A DNA stretch of 53,425 nt from Planctomycetia bacterium (GTDB taxonomy: Bacteria > Planctomycetota > UBA1135 > GCA-002686595): the NCBI GenBank assembly GCA_005799545.1, contig SYGM01000047.1:1-53425 (forward strand), written 5' to 3'. Shown piece by piece: positions 32,899 through 42,121 of this stretch (position 1 is its first letter; each line of letters begins with the position of its first letter). Under the pieces are notes generated by a model that saw only the letters and a program-made list of their open reading frames with translations, was not told the DNA's origin and did not search any database. The position numbers were made by a program, and so were the translations under genes.

Positions 32899-34455
32899 AT
32901 GATGCTGATTGCGCTGCTGCTCTTCGTTCAGGATGCCACCAAGTCGCACCTCCCCGCACGCGGTCTGGTGAAGTCCGGTGAGTCGGCCTTCCCGGGTTAC
33001 ACGCTTGTGGCACCGCTGCAATCCACCGACACGACGCTCGTCGACATGCAGGGCAATGTGGTTCATCGCTGGAAGAGCGACGCGCCGCCTGGCCAGTCGG
33101 TCTATCTCACCGAACAGGGCCATCTGCTGCGCGCCGAGCGCGTCGACAACGAGGTCTTCCGCGGCGGCGGCATCGGCGGCCGCATCCGCGAGTTTGACTG
33201 GGACGGCAAGCTCGTGTGGGAGTACACGCTCTCCAATGATCAGTTCTGCATGCACCATGACTTCGAACGCCTGCCGTCGGGCAATCTGCTTGTGATCGCG
33301 TGGGAACTGAAGACACCCAGCGAGGCTCGCGCGCTCGGCCTGGAGGCGGATCGTGCCGAGCAGGGCTTCTGGCCCGACTGCGTGCTGGAAATCGAGCCCG
33401 TGCTGCCGAGCGACGGCCGGATCGTCTGGGAGTGGCATGCCGCCGATCACCTGATTCAGGAACGTGATGAGAAGCTCGCCAACTTCGCCAAGGCTTCCGA
33501 TCGCCCCCAGCGTGTTGCGGTCGACGCGCGCGGCGTCAGCGCCGCACCGGGTGCGGATCCGGCGGAACGCGAGCGTCTGCGCGCGCTGGGCTACATCGGC
33601 GGCGATGAAGGACCTGCCGGTCGGGGTCCTGGAGGCCGCGGCCCGGGCGGTCGCGGTGGTCGTGACGGACCCGGCGGAACTGCGGACTGGATGCACACCA
33701 ACGGCATCGATCACGACCCAGTGCGCGATCTGATCGTGCTCTCACTGCGCAACCTCAACGAGATCTGGGTCATCGATCACTCCACCACGACGGAAGAGGC
33801 CAAGGGCTCCAAGGGCGGCAAGCAGGGTAAGGGCGGTGATCTGCTGATGCGCTGGGGCAATCCACAGGCCTGGGGCGCGGGCGAAGCGAAGGATCAGCGG
33901 CTTTCCGGCCAGCACGATGCGCAGTTCATCCCGCAAGGCCATCCCGGCGCGGGCAACATCCTCGTGTTCAACAATGGCGGCAAGGACGGGACTTCCGAAG
34001 TGCTGGAGATCCCCGTGGTGCTCAACGACTTCGTGAAGCTGCGGGAAGTGCAGCCGGTCTGGAACTACGGATCGAAGAAGATCTACTCCAGCCACATCTC
34101 CGGCGCGCAGCGACTGCCCAACGGCAACACCCTGATCGCATCCGGCTCGGACGGCCTGCTGCTCGAGCTCAACACAGAAGGCGAGGAGGTGTGGGAGTGG
34201 AAGAGCACCGAGAAGGGTGACATTGCTCCGAGCCCGGGGGTTCGCCGCGGTGGCCCGGGTGGTCCTCCGCCCGGCGCGGGCCCGGATGGTCCCGCTGCTG
34301 GCGGTCCCGGTGCTGGTGGTCCCGGTGGACGGCGTGGACGCGGTCCGGGTGGTCCCGGCGGTCCGGGCAGCGAATACAGCCTTTTCCGTGCCGACCGCTA
34401 CGCGCTGGATTTCCCGGGCGTGGCGCGTCTCAAGCCCGCCGCCCCACCCAAGTGA
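32899..34455 (+). CDS. Arylsulfotransferase-like secreted propeller protein with Gly-rich inserts
   Basis: 518 residues from the ATG at 32899; a GTG at 32884 is possible. A short signal (M-M-L-I-A-L-L-L-F-V) is followed by propeller repeats such as G-N-V-V-H-R-W, G-K-L-V-W-E-Y, H-H-D-F-E-R-L-P-S-G-N-L-L, S-G-A-Q-R-L-P-N-G-N-T-L-I and G-E-E-V-W-E-W, as in the arylsulfotransferase (ASST) group. Two low-complexity runs of Gly, Pro and Arg (about 234-258 and 442-493) break the fold. Whether the sulfotransferase active-site residues are kept cannot be judged by eye; it may be a binding propeller. Confidence 0.75.
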   Translation: MMLIALLLFVQDATKSHLPARGLVKSGESAFPGYTLVAPLQSTDTTLVDMQGNVVHRWKSDAPPGQSVYLTEQGHLLRAERVDNEVFRGGGIGGRIREFDWDGKLVWEYTLSNDQFCMHHDFERLPSGNLLVIAWELKTPSEARALGLEADRAEQGFWPDCVLEIEPVLPSDGRIVWEWHAADHLIQERDEKLANFAKASDRPQRVAVDARGVSAAPGADPAERERLRALGYIGGDEGPAGRGPGGRGPGGRGGRDGPGGTADWMHTNGIDHDPVRDLIVLSLRNLNEIWVIDHSTTTEEAKGSKGGKQGKGGDLLMRWGNPQAWGAGEAKDQRLSGQHDAQFIPQGHPGAGNILVFNNGGKDGTSEVLEIPVVLNDFVKLREVQPVWNYGSKKIYSSHISGAQRLPNGNTLIASGSDGLLLELNTEGEEVWEWKSTEKGDIAPSPGVRRGGPGGPPPGAGPDGPAAGGPGAGGPGGRRGRGPGGPGGPGSEYSLFRADRYALDFPGVARLKPAAPPK

Positions 34456-34458
34456 GAC

Positions 34459-34974
34459 TCAGAGCACTCGCCACTGCAGCGCGAGAGCCGTCGCCGCTGC
34501 GGCCAGGGCCAGGACTGCAACCAGCGTGGCACGCACGCTGACCGCTCGCGCCTGAGTCGACGCGAGATTGGCGCGCATCAGCTTGTCCTGTGCGCCTTCG
34601 ACATCAGCGCGCAGCTCGGAGAGCCGCGCACGTTCAAAGCGCAGGTCCTCTTCGAGCTGCACGATGCGACGCTCGAGCAGATCCGAACGCAGCTTCTGTT
34701 CATCGCGCTGACGCGAGAGCAACTCGCCCTGCTCCACGAGCGACTTGCGCAGCAGTTCCGAGGTCTGCCGCAGCTCGGTCACTTCGCTGGTGCGCAATTC
34801 CATGCCGGTGCGCTGCTTTTCGAGCTCGGTGCGCAACTGCTGCAGCTCCTGACCGTGCTGCCCGAGGCGCAGGGACTGTGCTTGGGCATCGCGGTACATC
34901 CCGAGCAGCATCTCGGAGACGTCTTGAGGATTGCGGGACAGGCGGCCGTCGACGGGAGCGGTTGTTTCACTCAT
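34459..34974 (-). CDS. Tail-anchored coiled-coil protein
   Basis: 171 residues. A continuous coiled coil rich in Leu, Gln, Glu and Arg spans about 20-140. It ends in one hydrophobic helix (about 150-167, A-T-L-V-A-V-L-A-L-A-A-A-A-T-A-L-A-L) and a 4-residue tail. No signal peptide. The layout predicts a cytoplasmic rod held to the membrane by its C-terminus. Family not recognised. It converges on the arylsulfotransferase-like gene (3-nt gap) and lies 59 nt downstream of the metallophosphoesterase gene on the same strand. Confidence 0.7.
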   Translation of the reverse strand: MSETTAPVDGRLSRNPQDVSEMLLGMYRDAQAQSLRLGQHGQELQQLRTELEKQRTGMELRTSEVTELRQTSELLRKSLVEQGELLSRQRDEQKLRSDLLERRIVQLEEDLRFERARLSELRADVEGAQDKLMRANLASTQARAVSVRATLVAVLALAAAATALALQWRVL

Positions 34975-34987
34975 GCGAGGCGGGTCA

Positions 34988-35017
34988 CCTTGCAGATTCC
35001 CGTGAGCCGTTGCAAGG
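34988..35017. terminator. Possible weak terminator hairpin
   Basis: A 7-bp stem CCTTGCA / TGCAAGG with a 16-nt loop, in the gap between the metallophosphoesterase stop (35034) and the coiled-coil gene start (34974). There is no T-run. Support is only structural. Confidence 0.25.
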
Positions 35018-35033
35018 GGCTGAGCAGCCCGCG

Positions 35034-36203
35034 TCAGGTGCGCAGGATCAGGTTGGAGATCTCGGCCGGGGCACCGATGCGCATCGGCGGTCCCCAGAAT
35101 CCCGTGCCGCGCGAGACATAGACCTGTGTGCCATCGCCGTGGCGATTGAGACCGGAGAGATACGGCTGCGCCAGAAGGACCAGCGCGCCGAACGGCCAGA
35201 TCTGGCCGCCGTGCGTGTGTCCGGAGAGCTGGAGGCCGACGCCCTTGCCGGCGGCCGTGTCGATCTGGATCGGCTGGTGTGCCAGCAGGAGCAGCTCCCG
35301 TTCGGGGTCACGGCCGGCGAGTGCGCGCTCCAGATCCGGCGCATGCGGCGCGCCGAACCCGCGGGCCATGTGGTCCGGAATGCCCGCCAGATCAAAGCTG
35401 TGCCGATCCTGACCGATGGAGACGCGCTCGTTGTGCAGCACGATGATGCCGCGTGCCTTGAGATACTCGATCCAAGGCTGCGCTCCGGAGTAGTACTCAT
35501 GGTTGCCGGTGACGAAGTGCACGCCATGGCGGGCCTTGAGACGGAACAATGGCTCGATCGAGTGGCGCAGGTTCTCCGGCGTGCCATCGACCAGATCGCC
35601 CGTGATCACGATCAGATCCGGTTTGCTGGCATTGGTCTTCTCGACGACATGCGTCAGGAAGCTCGCACCCAGCAGCGGTCCGATGTGCACATCCGAGAGT
35701 TGAGCGATGCGGAAGCCCTCCAGTGACTTCGGCAGGCGCTCCAGCCGGACTTCTTGCTCCGGAGTGGTGATTTCCCCGCTGGCGTTGCGATCCCCCACCC
35801 AAGCCAGCGCACTGGAACTGCCGACGCCGACGCCGGCTGCGACACGTCGGAAGAGCACGCGGCGGGAAGGATCCGGCGGATCGGGGAGCTTGTTCTCACG
35901 GCGCAGAGCCCTGCGTGCCAGCCACCACAGGTCCGCAAGGATCAGGTGCAACAGCGCGTAGAACAGGAATCCCAGCCACCACCAGACCGGGAGGGCGAGC
36001 CGGCCGCTGCCATCGGCACTGCTGATGCGCGTGACAAGGAAGGCCGTGATCAGGCCGATGCCCAGCGCACTGAGCAGAATGATGGCCCCGCGCGACCAGA
36101 TCTTCGCCAGATGCAGATCACGGATGGCCCTCGCCCAGAAGTAGTGGTGCATCCCATACAGGACCAGCAGGGCGAATGCGGCGAAGAGCCAATTGGAGAG
36201 CAT
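35034..36203 (-). CDS. Membrane-anchored metallophosphoesterase (YaeI-like)
   Basis: 389 residues. Three N-terminal membrane helices (about 4-19, 38-57, 72-92), then a basic twin-Arg-like stretch (R-R-V-L-F-R-R-V-A-A) and a phosphoesterase domain (about 160-389) with all metal motifs: D-V-H (171-173), G-D-L-V-D-G (202-207), G-N-H-E (233-236), a later A-H-Q-P and G-H-T-H-G-G-Q-I-W-P. This layout is typical of phosphoesterases acting on membrane-bound phospho-lipids such as UDP-sugar lipid intermediates. Substrate unknown. Confidence 0.88.
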   Translation of the reverse strand: MLSNWLFAAFALLVLYGMHHYFWARAIRDLHLAKIWSRGAIILLSALGIGLITAFLVTRISSADGSGRLALPVWWWLGFLFYALLHLILADLWWLARRALRRENKLPDPPDPSRRVLFRRVAAGVGVGSSSALAWVGDRNASGEITTPEQEVRLERLPKSLEGFRIAQLSDVHIGPLLGASFLTHVVEKTNASKPDLIVITGDLVDGTPENLRHSIEPLFRLKARHGVHFVTGNHEYYSGAQPWIEYLKARGIIVLHNERVSIGQDRHSFDLAGIPDHMARGFGAPHAPDLERALAGRDPERELLLLAHQPIQIDTAAGKGVGLQLSGHTHGGQIWPFGALVLLAQPYLSGLNRHGDGTQVYVSRGTGFWGPPMRIGAPAEISNLILRT

Positions 36204-36216
36204 GCGGGGGAGAGCT

Positions 36217-38514
36217 TCAGCGTCGGATCGTCAGGCCGGTATCTAGGACACCCAGCCGCAGACCGTGAGCCCCTTTGCGGTTTTGCACCAGCAATTCGAC
36301 GCGGTTGGCCCCCTGGTTCAGGTTGGCGCGGACGAACAGCTGCGGCGGATCCGTGCGTCCGGAACCCGTCCGGCGGGCCGCCTCCACGCCATTGATCCAA
36401 AGGCAAACGTCGTCATCCGCGCCCAGTGCGAGGAAGACCTCGCGCTTGTCGGGGCTGTCGATCCAGCAGCGCACGCGGGTCTCGCGCTGCTCCGGCGTTC
36501 CGGAAAGCGTGATGCGTCCTTTCTGCGCCGCCTCCTCGGGCAGAGCCTTCCAGACCACATCTTCAGGAGACGGTTGGAACTTGCCCAGCGAAGCCGATTC
36601 CACGGCGCGCGGCTCGCTGACATCCCAGTCCTCGATCCAGCGCCACGCGAAGGCTTCACTGATCTCTCTGGCATGCAGATGGCTGCGGTTGAGCATTGCT
36701 CCGATGGCATCCGGAAGACGCGACTGCCACTGCGGAATCCCGCAGGCTTCCATCGCACGCACGAGCGTCAGCTGAGCGAATCCGTCAAGCTTCTGCGCGC
36801 GCGGCCACGCCTCCTCGAGTGCTTCCATCGGTGCCTGTCTCCCGAGTTGTTCCGCTGCCCGAGCCGCGCACAGCAGTACTTCACGCTCGGAAGAGCGCAA
36901 GCCCTGCGCGATGAGTGCTGCAGCCTCCGGATGCGCTTGTTGCACAGCCGTGAGACACACCAAGCCCTGCTCGAAGGCTCCGCGTGCAGCAAGGGGCGGC
37001 AGCAGTGTTGGCTGCGCGAGATCCGCACGAACGCGCTCGCTGAGGGGCGTGAAGCGTCCATCCCCATCCGCATCGATCCAGACGGGATTGGTTACCGCCA
37101 AAGGCAGGCAGAGATCGTTGGCCGATTCGACCAGCGGATCGATCGGGTCATCACCCTCGACCATCACAAGCACCCAGGCATCTCGCGCCACATCGAGGCC
37201 GGTTTCGCGCTCGAAGCGCAAGGGCCTGCGCTCCTGCGGAACGCTCCATTGTGAAATCACATCACCATTGACCACCAGCTTGACGCGATCGACGTCGCAC
37301 CAGCCGGCGGCCTGCACGCGAATCCGGACATTGACCCGGCCGCCCTGGGCGGAAATCTGAGATCCAAGAGGTGCTTCGTCGACCGAGAACTCGACGAAGG
37401 GGCCGCTGGTCGTGAACAGGCGTTTGGCCCGGATCGCCTGGATGACATCCGGCGTGCGGACATCCGGCACGCGATCGACACCCAGCTGCAGGAAATTGCG
37501 CGGGAACCCGGCGAATTCGTAGTGAACAGTGTGGCTGTCGGAGTTGCCGATGGCTGCGTGGCGATGCCCGCGGTTGAGCAGGTGGAACCAGTCGACCAGC
37601 GCGGAATGCACGCTGGTACCCTGATTCTGCACCGTCTCCGCATCGAAGTACCCCCACGAACCGTTGGCGTTGAAGATCTCGAGGGCATCAAAAGCGTCGG
37701 ACCAGTTCGCCTGAGTGCTGGTGCCGCTGATCGGGTCGAGTCCGGTCTGCCCGAACCAGTCGATCGCGACGAACCGCGGGTGGTTCAGCTGGATGATGGG
37801 AACGACTCCGAACTCATTGGGCTCCGATCGGATGATGCGGAAGAGCTCCGTGGAATCGCGCAGGTCGGCGCGTACGGGCGGACGCTTGGCATCGAGGGGG
37901 AATGCATTCAGGTGTCCGATCGGCGTCGTGACCTCGTTGCCCGTGATGTGCGCCAGCTTGCCGTCGAGCTTGAGCGCTTCCACTTCGGGTGCATAGCTCG
38001 TGTTGTGGTTGTGGTCAGTGGCGACGGCAAACTCCACGCCCTCACCAACCAGCGAAATCACGCGCTCCTTTAGGTTGGAGTCACCGTGTCCGGAGTGCGT
38101 CAGCGTGTGCAGGTGGAAATCGCCGCTGATCCAGCCCTTGCTGTCGATCTCCTGTCGCAGCACGGCCTCAAAGCGGTAGTCCTTGCCCGCCTCGAACTCA
38201 AAGCGCTGCTCGGCGAGGCTCCACTCCAGGCCGTGCGTCGCGAAGACCTGAAAGCTCCCGGTCGGAACAGTGATGACACCCGAACCCCGCAGGCTGTAGA
38301 CGACATTCTTGCGCACGGCGAGCTCATCCGGGGCGGCCTCCACGCGCGTGAACAGATTGGCGGCGATTCCGCCCGCACCGCGAAACGTCAGCCGACCGGG
38401 TAGCGGCTGACCTTCGGGATCGCGAATGTCGAACGCGAGCCGGGCCTGCGGCACAGCCGTGTCGAGCAACTGAATCGGTTCCTGAACAAGAAGGGCAAGA
38501 AGGAGGGCGTGCAT
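36217..38514 (-). CDS. CehA/McbA-type PHP-fold metallohydrolase, exported
   Basis: 765 residues from the ATG at 38514. A short N-terminal signal (M-H-A-L-L-L-A-L-L-V) precedes a beta domain (about 20-120). The PHP-like metal site follows: G-D-F-H-L-H-T (131-137), A-T-D-H-N-H (165-170), then H-I-T-G-N-E-V and G-N-S-D-S-H (near 340). The C-terminal ~250 residues include a sugar-binding-like sandwich (D-D-D-V-C-L-W-I-N-G-V-E). The family hydrolyses ester or phosphoester substrates in the periplasm. It is divergent from the DUF1080 lipoprotein gene with only 31 bp between starts. Confidence 0.82.
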   Translation of the reverse strand: MHALLLALLVQEPIQLLDTAVPQARLAFDIRDPEGQPLPGRLTFRGAGGIAANLFTRVEAAPDELAVRKNVVYSLRGSGVITVPTGSFQVFATHGLEWSLAEQRFEFEAGKDYRFEAVLRQEIDSKGWISGDFHLHTLTHSGHGDSNLKERVISLVGEGVEFAVATDHNHNTSYAPEVEALKLDGKLAHITGNEVTTPIGHLNAFPLDAKRPPVRADLRDSTELFRIIRSEPNEFGVVPIIQLNHPRFVAIDWFGQTGLDPISGTSTQANWSDAFDALEIFNANGSWGYFDAETVQNQGTSVHSALVDWFHLLNRGHRHAAIGNSDSHTVHYEFAGFPRNFLQLGVDRVPDVRTPDVIQAIRAKRLFTTSGPFVEFSVDEAPLGSQISAQGGRVNVRIRVQAAGWCDVDRVKLVVNGDVISQWSVPQERRPLRFERETGLDVARDAWVLVMVEGDDPIDPLVESANDLCLPLAVTNPVWIDADGDGRFTPLSERVRADLAQPTLLPPLAARGAFEQGLVCLTAVQQAHPEAAALIAQGLRSSEREVLLCAARAAEQLGRQAPMEALEEAWPRAQKLDGFAQLTLVRAMEACGIPQWQSRLPDAIGAMLNRSHLHAREISEAFAWRWIEDWDVSEPRAVESASLGKFQPSPEDVVWKALPEEAAQKGRITLSGTPEQRETRVRCWIDSPDKREVFLALGADDDVCLWINGVEAARRTGSGRTDPPQLFVRANLNQGANRVELLVQNRKGAHGLRLGVLDTGLTIRR

Positions 38515-38545
38515 GGCGTCGAAAAGATCGTATCCTGCCGCAGTC

Positions 38546-39880
38546 ATGCAAGGATTCCCCCCCACTCTTGTCCTGATCCTCGGTCTGCTCGGCTCCTGCC
38601 AGAGCGCTGGTCCCGCGAGCACCGCGACCACGATCTCCGCCAGTCCGCGCTGGACGGAGCTCTCGCCTGAGGCCACGCTCGACGGCTGGGTCACCCGCGG
38701 CGGACGCTACGACGGCGATGCGCGCTGGACGCTCGAGGACGGCGCCATCACGGGCCGTCAGGGGACCAATGGCGAGGGCGGCCTGATCTACACGCGCGGC
38801 ATCTACGCCGACTTCCGCTTCCGGTGCGAGGTGCGCATCGAAGAGCCGATGGACTCGGGCGTGTTCCTGTGCATGGTGCCCGGCAAGCGCGGCTATCAGG
38901 TGACCATCGACACGCCGCAGGGCGGCGAGCTGGGCGGGATCTACTCCGACGGCTGGCTGCAGCACAATTCCGATGGCTGGAAGCACTTCCGCAAGGGCGA
39001 GTGGAACCAGCTGGAGTTGGAATTCGGTGATCCGGATCACGATGGCAAAGCCATGCTGATCGCGCAGGTCAACGGCCAGGAGCTGGTGCGCTTTGAGCTG
39101 CCGGTCGCGGATCCGGCCTTCGCGCGCGCGGGGCGGATCGGTCTGCAGGTTCACGGCGGCCAGGGCATGAGCGCCGAGACGAAGGTGCAGTACCGAAAGC
39201 TTGCGGTGGCCGGCCGGGACCTCTCCGCGGAGCCCCTTTTCAGCGGCTCGCCGCAAACGCTTCAGCTGACCAAGGCGGCCGAGCAGCTCGGCTGGCGCTC
39301 GCTCTTCGATGGAGCGTCGATCCGTGGCTGGGAGATTCACGGCGATGCGGAGGGCGTGCGAGTCCGCGACGGGTTCATTGAACTGGCGGCCGGCGGCGGC
39401 GAACTCGCCACGCAGGAAGACTTCCGCGACTTCGAGCTGCGGCTCGATTTCCAGATCAGCGAGATGGCCAACAGCGGCGTGTTCCTGCGCGCCAGCCGCG
39501 ATGGCGCGAATCCGGCCTTCAGCGGCGCCGAGGTTCAGATTCTCGACGATTTCCGCTGGGAGCAGGTCACGCAGACCAAGCTGCAGCCCTACCAGTTCAC
39601 CGGCGGCCTGTACGGCGCGGTGCCATCGCCTGCGCGCTGGGCGCTGCGGCCCTGCGGTGAGTGGAACACCTATTACATCCGCTGCGAAGGCTCGCGCATC
39701 CGCACCGTGCTCAACGGTGTCGAGCTCTACGATATCGACACCCACACGCTGCCCGTCGATCCGCCCTTCGCCAAGCGTGCTCCCAAGGGCTTCATCGGAC
39801 TGCAGCGCCATGGCGGCGCGCACGGCGGTGAGACCTATGCGCGCTTCCGCAACATCTTCGTCCGTCCTCTGAGCTCGTGA
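38546..39880 (+). CDS. Lipoprotein with two DUF1080 (3-keto-glycoside hydrolase-like) domains
   Basis: 444 residues from the ATG at 38546. Lipobox L-L-G-S-C places Cys18 as the lipidated residue. Two DUF1080 jelly-rolls follow, about 30-230 and 250-444. Shared blocks are D-G-W-V-T-R-G-G-R / I-R-G-W-E-I-H-G, Y-A-D-F-R-F-R / F-R-D-F-E-L-R-L, D-S-G-V-F-L / N-S-G-V-F-L-R, and G-E-W-N-Q-L / G-E-W-N-T-Y. The second repeat keeps the G-G-L-Y-G-A region typical of active members. It probably acts on 3-keto-glycosides at the outer or inner membrane. The next gene overlaps its stop. Confidence 0.85.
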   Translation: MQGFPPTLVLILGLLGSCQSAGPASTATTISASPRWTELSPEATLDGWVTRGGRYDGDARWTLEDGAITGRQGTNGEGGLIYTRGIYADFRFRCEVRIEEPMDSGVFLCMVPGKRGYQVTIDTPQGGELGGIYSDGWLQHNSDGWKHFRKGEWNQLELEFGDPDHDGKAMLIAQVNGQELVRFELPVADPAFARAGRIGLQVHGGQGMSAETKVQYRKLAVAGRDLSAEPLFSGSPQTLQLTKAAEQLGWRSLFDGASIRGWEIHGDAEGVRVRDGFIELAAGGGELATQEDFRDFELRLDFQISEMANSGVFLRASRDGANPAFSGAEVQILDDFRWEQVTQTKLQPYQFTGGLYGAVPSPARWALRPCGEWNTYYIRCEGSRIRTVLNGVELYDIDTHTLPVDPPFAKRAPKGFIGLQRHGGAHGGETYARFRNIFVRPLSS

Positions 39881-40275
39881 TGGATCGCTTCACCTTCGTC
39901 GTCGTTCCCGAGCGCCTGTCGATCGCGCGCCTGCCCGCCGGAATGCCGGTTCCGGATTGGGCGAGCGGCAGCTTCGTGACAGTGTCGCGCACGCCCACCG
40001 AGCTTTCGGTGGTCTGCGCGCAGCGCTTCGTTCCGGCGGGAACCCAGCAGGAGCGCGACAAGGTGGCGCTGGGCATCAACAGCGTGGTGCCGATGACGAC
40101 CATCGGCATCCTCGCGGCGCTCTGCACAGCCCTTGCAGCGCGCAAGGTGCCGGTCTTCGCCATCTCGACCTACGACACGGACTATCTGCTGGTCTCGGCA
40201 GATCGATTCGCGGAAGCGAAGCTCGCGCTGGAGGGTCTGGGGCACGAGATCCGCGGCACGCTGCCGCAGGACTAG
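39877..40275 (+). CDS. ACT-domain protein (CASTOR/ACT_7-like)
   Basis: 132 residues; GTG at 39877 or the in-frame ATG at 39880, both overlapping the upstream stop. Two ACT-like halves are visible: F-T-F-V-V-V-P-E-R-L and S-V-V-C with V-P-A-G (first), and T-T-I-G-I-L-A-A-L-C-T-A-L-A with V-P-V-F-A-I-S-T-Y-D-T-D-Y-L-L-V (second). That tandem is the hallmark of the small stand-alone ACT proteins that bind amino acids. Length is typical. Its link to the DUF1080 lipoprotein is only positional. Converges on the Gfo-type gene (4-nt overlap at 40272-40275). Confidence 0.85.
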   Translation: MMDRFTFVVVPERLSIARLPAGMPVPDWASGSFVTVSRTPTELSVVCAQRFVPAGTQQERDKVALGINSVVPMTTIGILAALCTALAARKVPVFAISTYDTDYLLVSADRFAEAKLALEGLGHEIRGTLPQD

Positions 40276-41312
40276 CTTTCCGCCGCCAGACAGACGGCGG
40301 CGCGGGTCTCGAGGCTGAGGCGCTCCGCGTCGAGCAGGCGTGCCACACGCCACCCGTCCTCCACGCTGGCGCGCAGCGCCGCCTCCCGGCCCTGCACGGC
40401 ATGCAGCAGATGGCGCGCCTGCAGCATGTAGGCGCTGTCCGTGCTCAGCGGCACTTCCTGCGCCGCTCCGTTCTCGATCCACAGCAGCTGCGGCGTGCGC
40501 GAGAGGTCAAAATCCGCCGTTCCGCGCTCGAACACGACGATGTAGCGCATGCGGAAGCGGAAGCCGGGGCTGTGCCCCCATGCTCCCTCGGCCACGACAT
40601 GCTCCGGTCCGGCGGAGTAGCGGTAGAAGGTCGTGTGATGGTTGAGGCTGCCTTGGCTCACAACCTCGGCAGGATCGCCGAAGCACCAGCGGATGAAGTC
40701 CGCATCATGAATGTGCAGATCGATCAGGGCTCCGCCGGTGCGCTCCGGATCGGAGTAGAAGCCTGACCAGGTCGGCTGGGAGCCCAGCCGCTGAAAGACC
40801 GCGCTGCGGACGCGACCATGCGATCCGGAGCGAATGCGTTCGTGCAGCCAGTCCCAGCCGGGCCAGAAGCGCATGCACAGGGCCGGCATGCACAGGGTCT
40901 TTGCGCTGCGTGCGGCATCGCGCAGTCGCTCGACTTCCTTCGCGTAAATGGCCAGCGGCTTCTCGACAAGCACATGCTTGCCGTATTCCAGCGCACGGAT
41001 CGCCAGATCAACATGCGTCTGTGTCGGTGTGCAGATCGACACGATCGGCGCTCGCGGATCGGCGATCACGCCCATGGGATCGGAGCAGGCAAAGACCTCG
41101 CGCGAATCGAACAACACTTCGCCCGAAGCACCGTCGGTGACGAGGTTGCCGGACGTGGCGAGCTTGCCTGTGAGACGCTGTGAGTCGCGATCTGCCACGG
41201 TGATCAGTCGGCAGCCTTCGCCGGCCTTCTGCAGCGCCTGCCAGGCGCGCACATGAGTCTGGCCCATGAAGCCCAGACCGATCACCCCTACGCCGATTTC
41301 GCCGCTCACCAT
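40272..41312 (-). CDS. Gfo/Idh/MocA-family oxidoreductase (cytoplasmic type)
   Basis: 346 residues from the ATG at 41312; a GTG at 41309 would give a GTGA overlap with the preceding stop. NAD(P)-binding G-V-I-G-L-G-F-M-G at the N-terminus, C-T-P-T-Q-T-H, H-V-L-V-E-K-P-L-A with the catalytic-type Lys of E-K-P, and G-G-A-L-I-D-L-H-I-H-D-A-D. Unlike the two paralogues in this operon it lacks a Tat signal. Family members oxidise sugars or sugar derivatives, often at C3. It is the last gene of the eight-gene block. Confidence 0.9.
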   Translation of the reverse strand: MVSGEIGVGVIGLGFMGQTHVRAWQALQKAGEGCRLITVADRDSQRLTGKLATSGNLVTDGASGEVLFDSREVFACSDPMGVIADPRAPIVSICTPTQTHVDLAIRALEYGKHVLVEKPLAIYAKEVERLRDAARSAKTLCMPALCMRFWPGWDWLHERIRSGSHGRVRSAVFQRLGSQPTWSGFYSDPERTGGALIDLHIHDADFIRWCFGDPAEVVSQGSLNHHTTFYRYSAGPEHVVAEGAWGHSPGFRFRMRYIVVFERGTADFDLSRTPQLLWIENGAAQEVPLSTDSAYMLQARHLLHAVQGREAALRASVEDGWRVARLLDAERLSLETRAAVCLAAES

Positions 41313-42121
41313 GCCTGTACCCTCGCGCGCGCCGTGCCGATATCCGCCACGCGCTGGTTGCCGGCCTCGCGTTCGATCAGCGTGTCGAGCCGGCGCGGGT
41401 GCGAGCGCAGCAGAGCGGCGAAACGGTCCCACTCCACGGCTCCGCTGCCCATCGGAACCTCGTTGCCCCAGGTCCCGGACTCGCGGGTGGGCAGCGCATC
41501 CTTGATGTGAACCTGCAGCACATGCGGCAGCAGTGCCTCCAGCGCGGCGATCGGATCGCCCTTGCCGTACAGAATCATGTTGGCGGGATCGAAGTTGACA
41601 CCAACCGCAGGATGGTCGACTTCGCGCAGCACCCCGAGCAATGTGACAGCGTCCTCCTGACCGGTTTCGAGCCCCAGGCTCAAGCCATGTTCCGCGAAGA
41701 GCTCCGCGAAGCGGCGCAGCCGCTGCACGAGCTTGGCGCGTTCCGGATCCCGGTGGTCATGCGGCAGAAAGCCCGCGTGAAAGGTGACGAGCGTGAGGCC
41801 GAGTTCGTGCGCGATGCGCGCAATCACGCGGGCATGGGCCAGATTGGCCTCCCAATGCCGATCCGGACGCAGCCCGCCCGTTTCGCGGATCGTGTCGAGG
41901 CTGGTGTAATCCTCGCCGATGGTGCCGAGCATGCCGGACAGGATCTCGATGCCCGAGCGCCGCAGTTCGGCGCGCGTAGAATCGAGATCCCAGTGCCCCT
42001 CACGCAGCGGATCGAGCGCCAGTTGCACCCGGGAGAGACCGCAGGCCCGCACCTTGCGCACCAGATCCGCAGGATCCTCCGGCTGCAGCGACCAGGAACA
42101 GACGCCCAAACGACCGATCAT
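41306..42121 (-). CDS. TIM-barrel sugar isomerase/epimerase-like protein
   Basis: 271 residues from the ATG at 42121 (ATGA overlap with the upstream stop); earlier in-frame codons lie inside the neighbouring gene. Xylose-isomerase-like barrel with metal-site candidates in order: V-T-F-H-A-G-F, G-L-E-T-G-Q-E-D, G-V-N-F-D-P-A-N-M, V-H-I-K-D-A and L-I-E-R-E-A-G. No signal peptide, so cytoplasmic. In keto-sugar pathways such barrels isomerise, epimerise or cleave the oxidised sugar. It lies between the membrane cytochrome gene and the cytoplasmic Gfo gene. Confidence 0.88.
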   Translation of the reverse strand: MIGRLGVCSWSLQPEDPADLVRKVRACGLSRVQLALDPLREGHWDLDSTRAELRRSGIEILSGMLGTIGEDYTSLDTIRETGGLRPDRHWEANLAHARVIARIAHELGLTLVTFHAGFLPHDHRDPERAKLVQRLRRFAELFAEHGLSLGLETGQEDAVTLLGVLREVDHPAVGVNFDPANMILYGKGDPIAALEALLPHVLQVHIKDALPTRESGTWGNEVPMGSGAVEWDRFAALLRSHPRRLDTLIEREAGNQRVADIGTARARVQAW

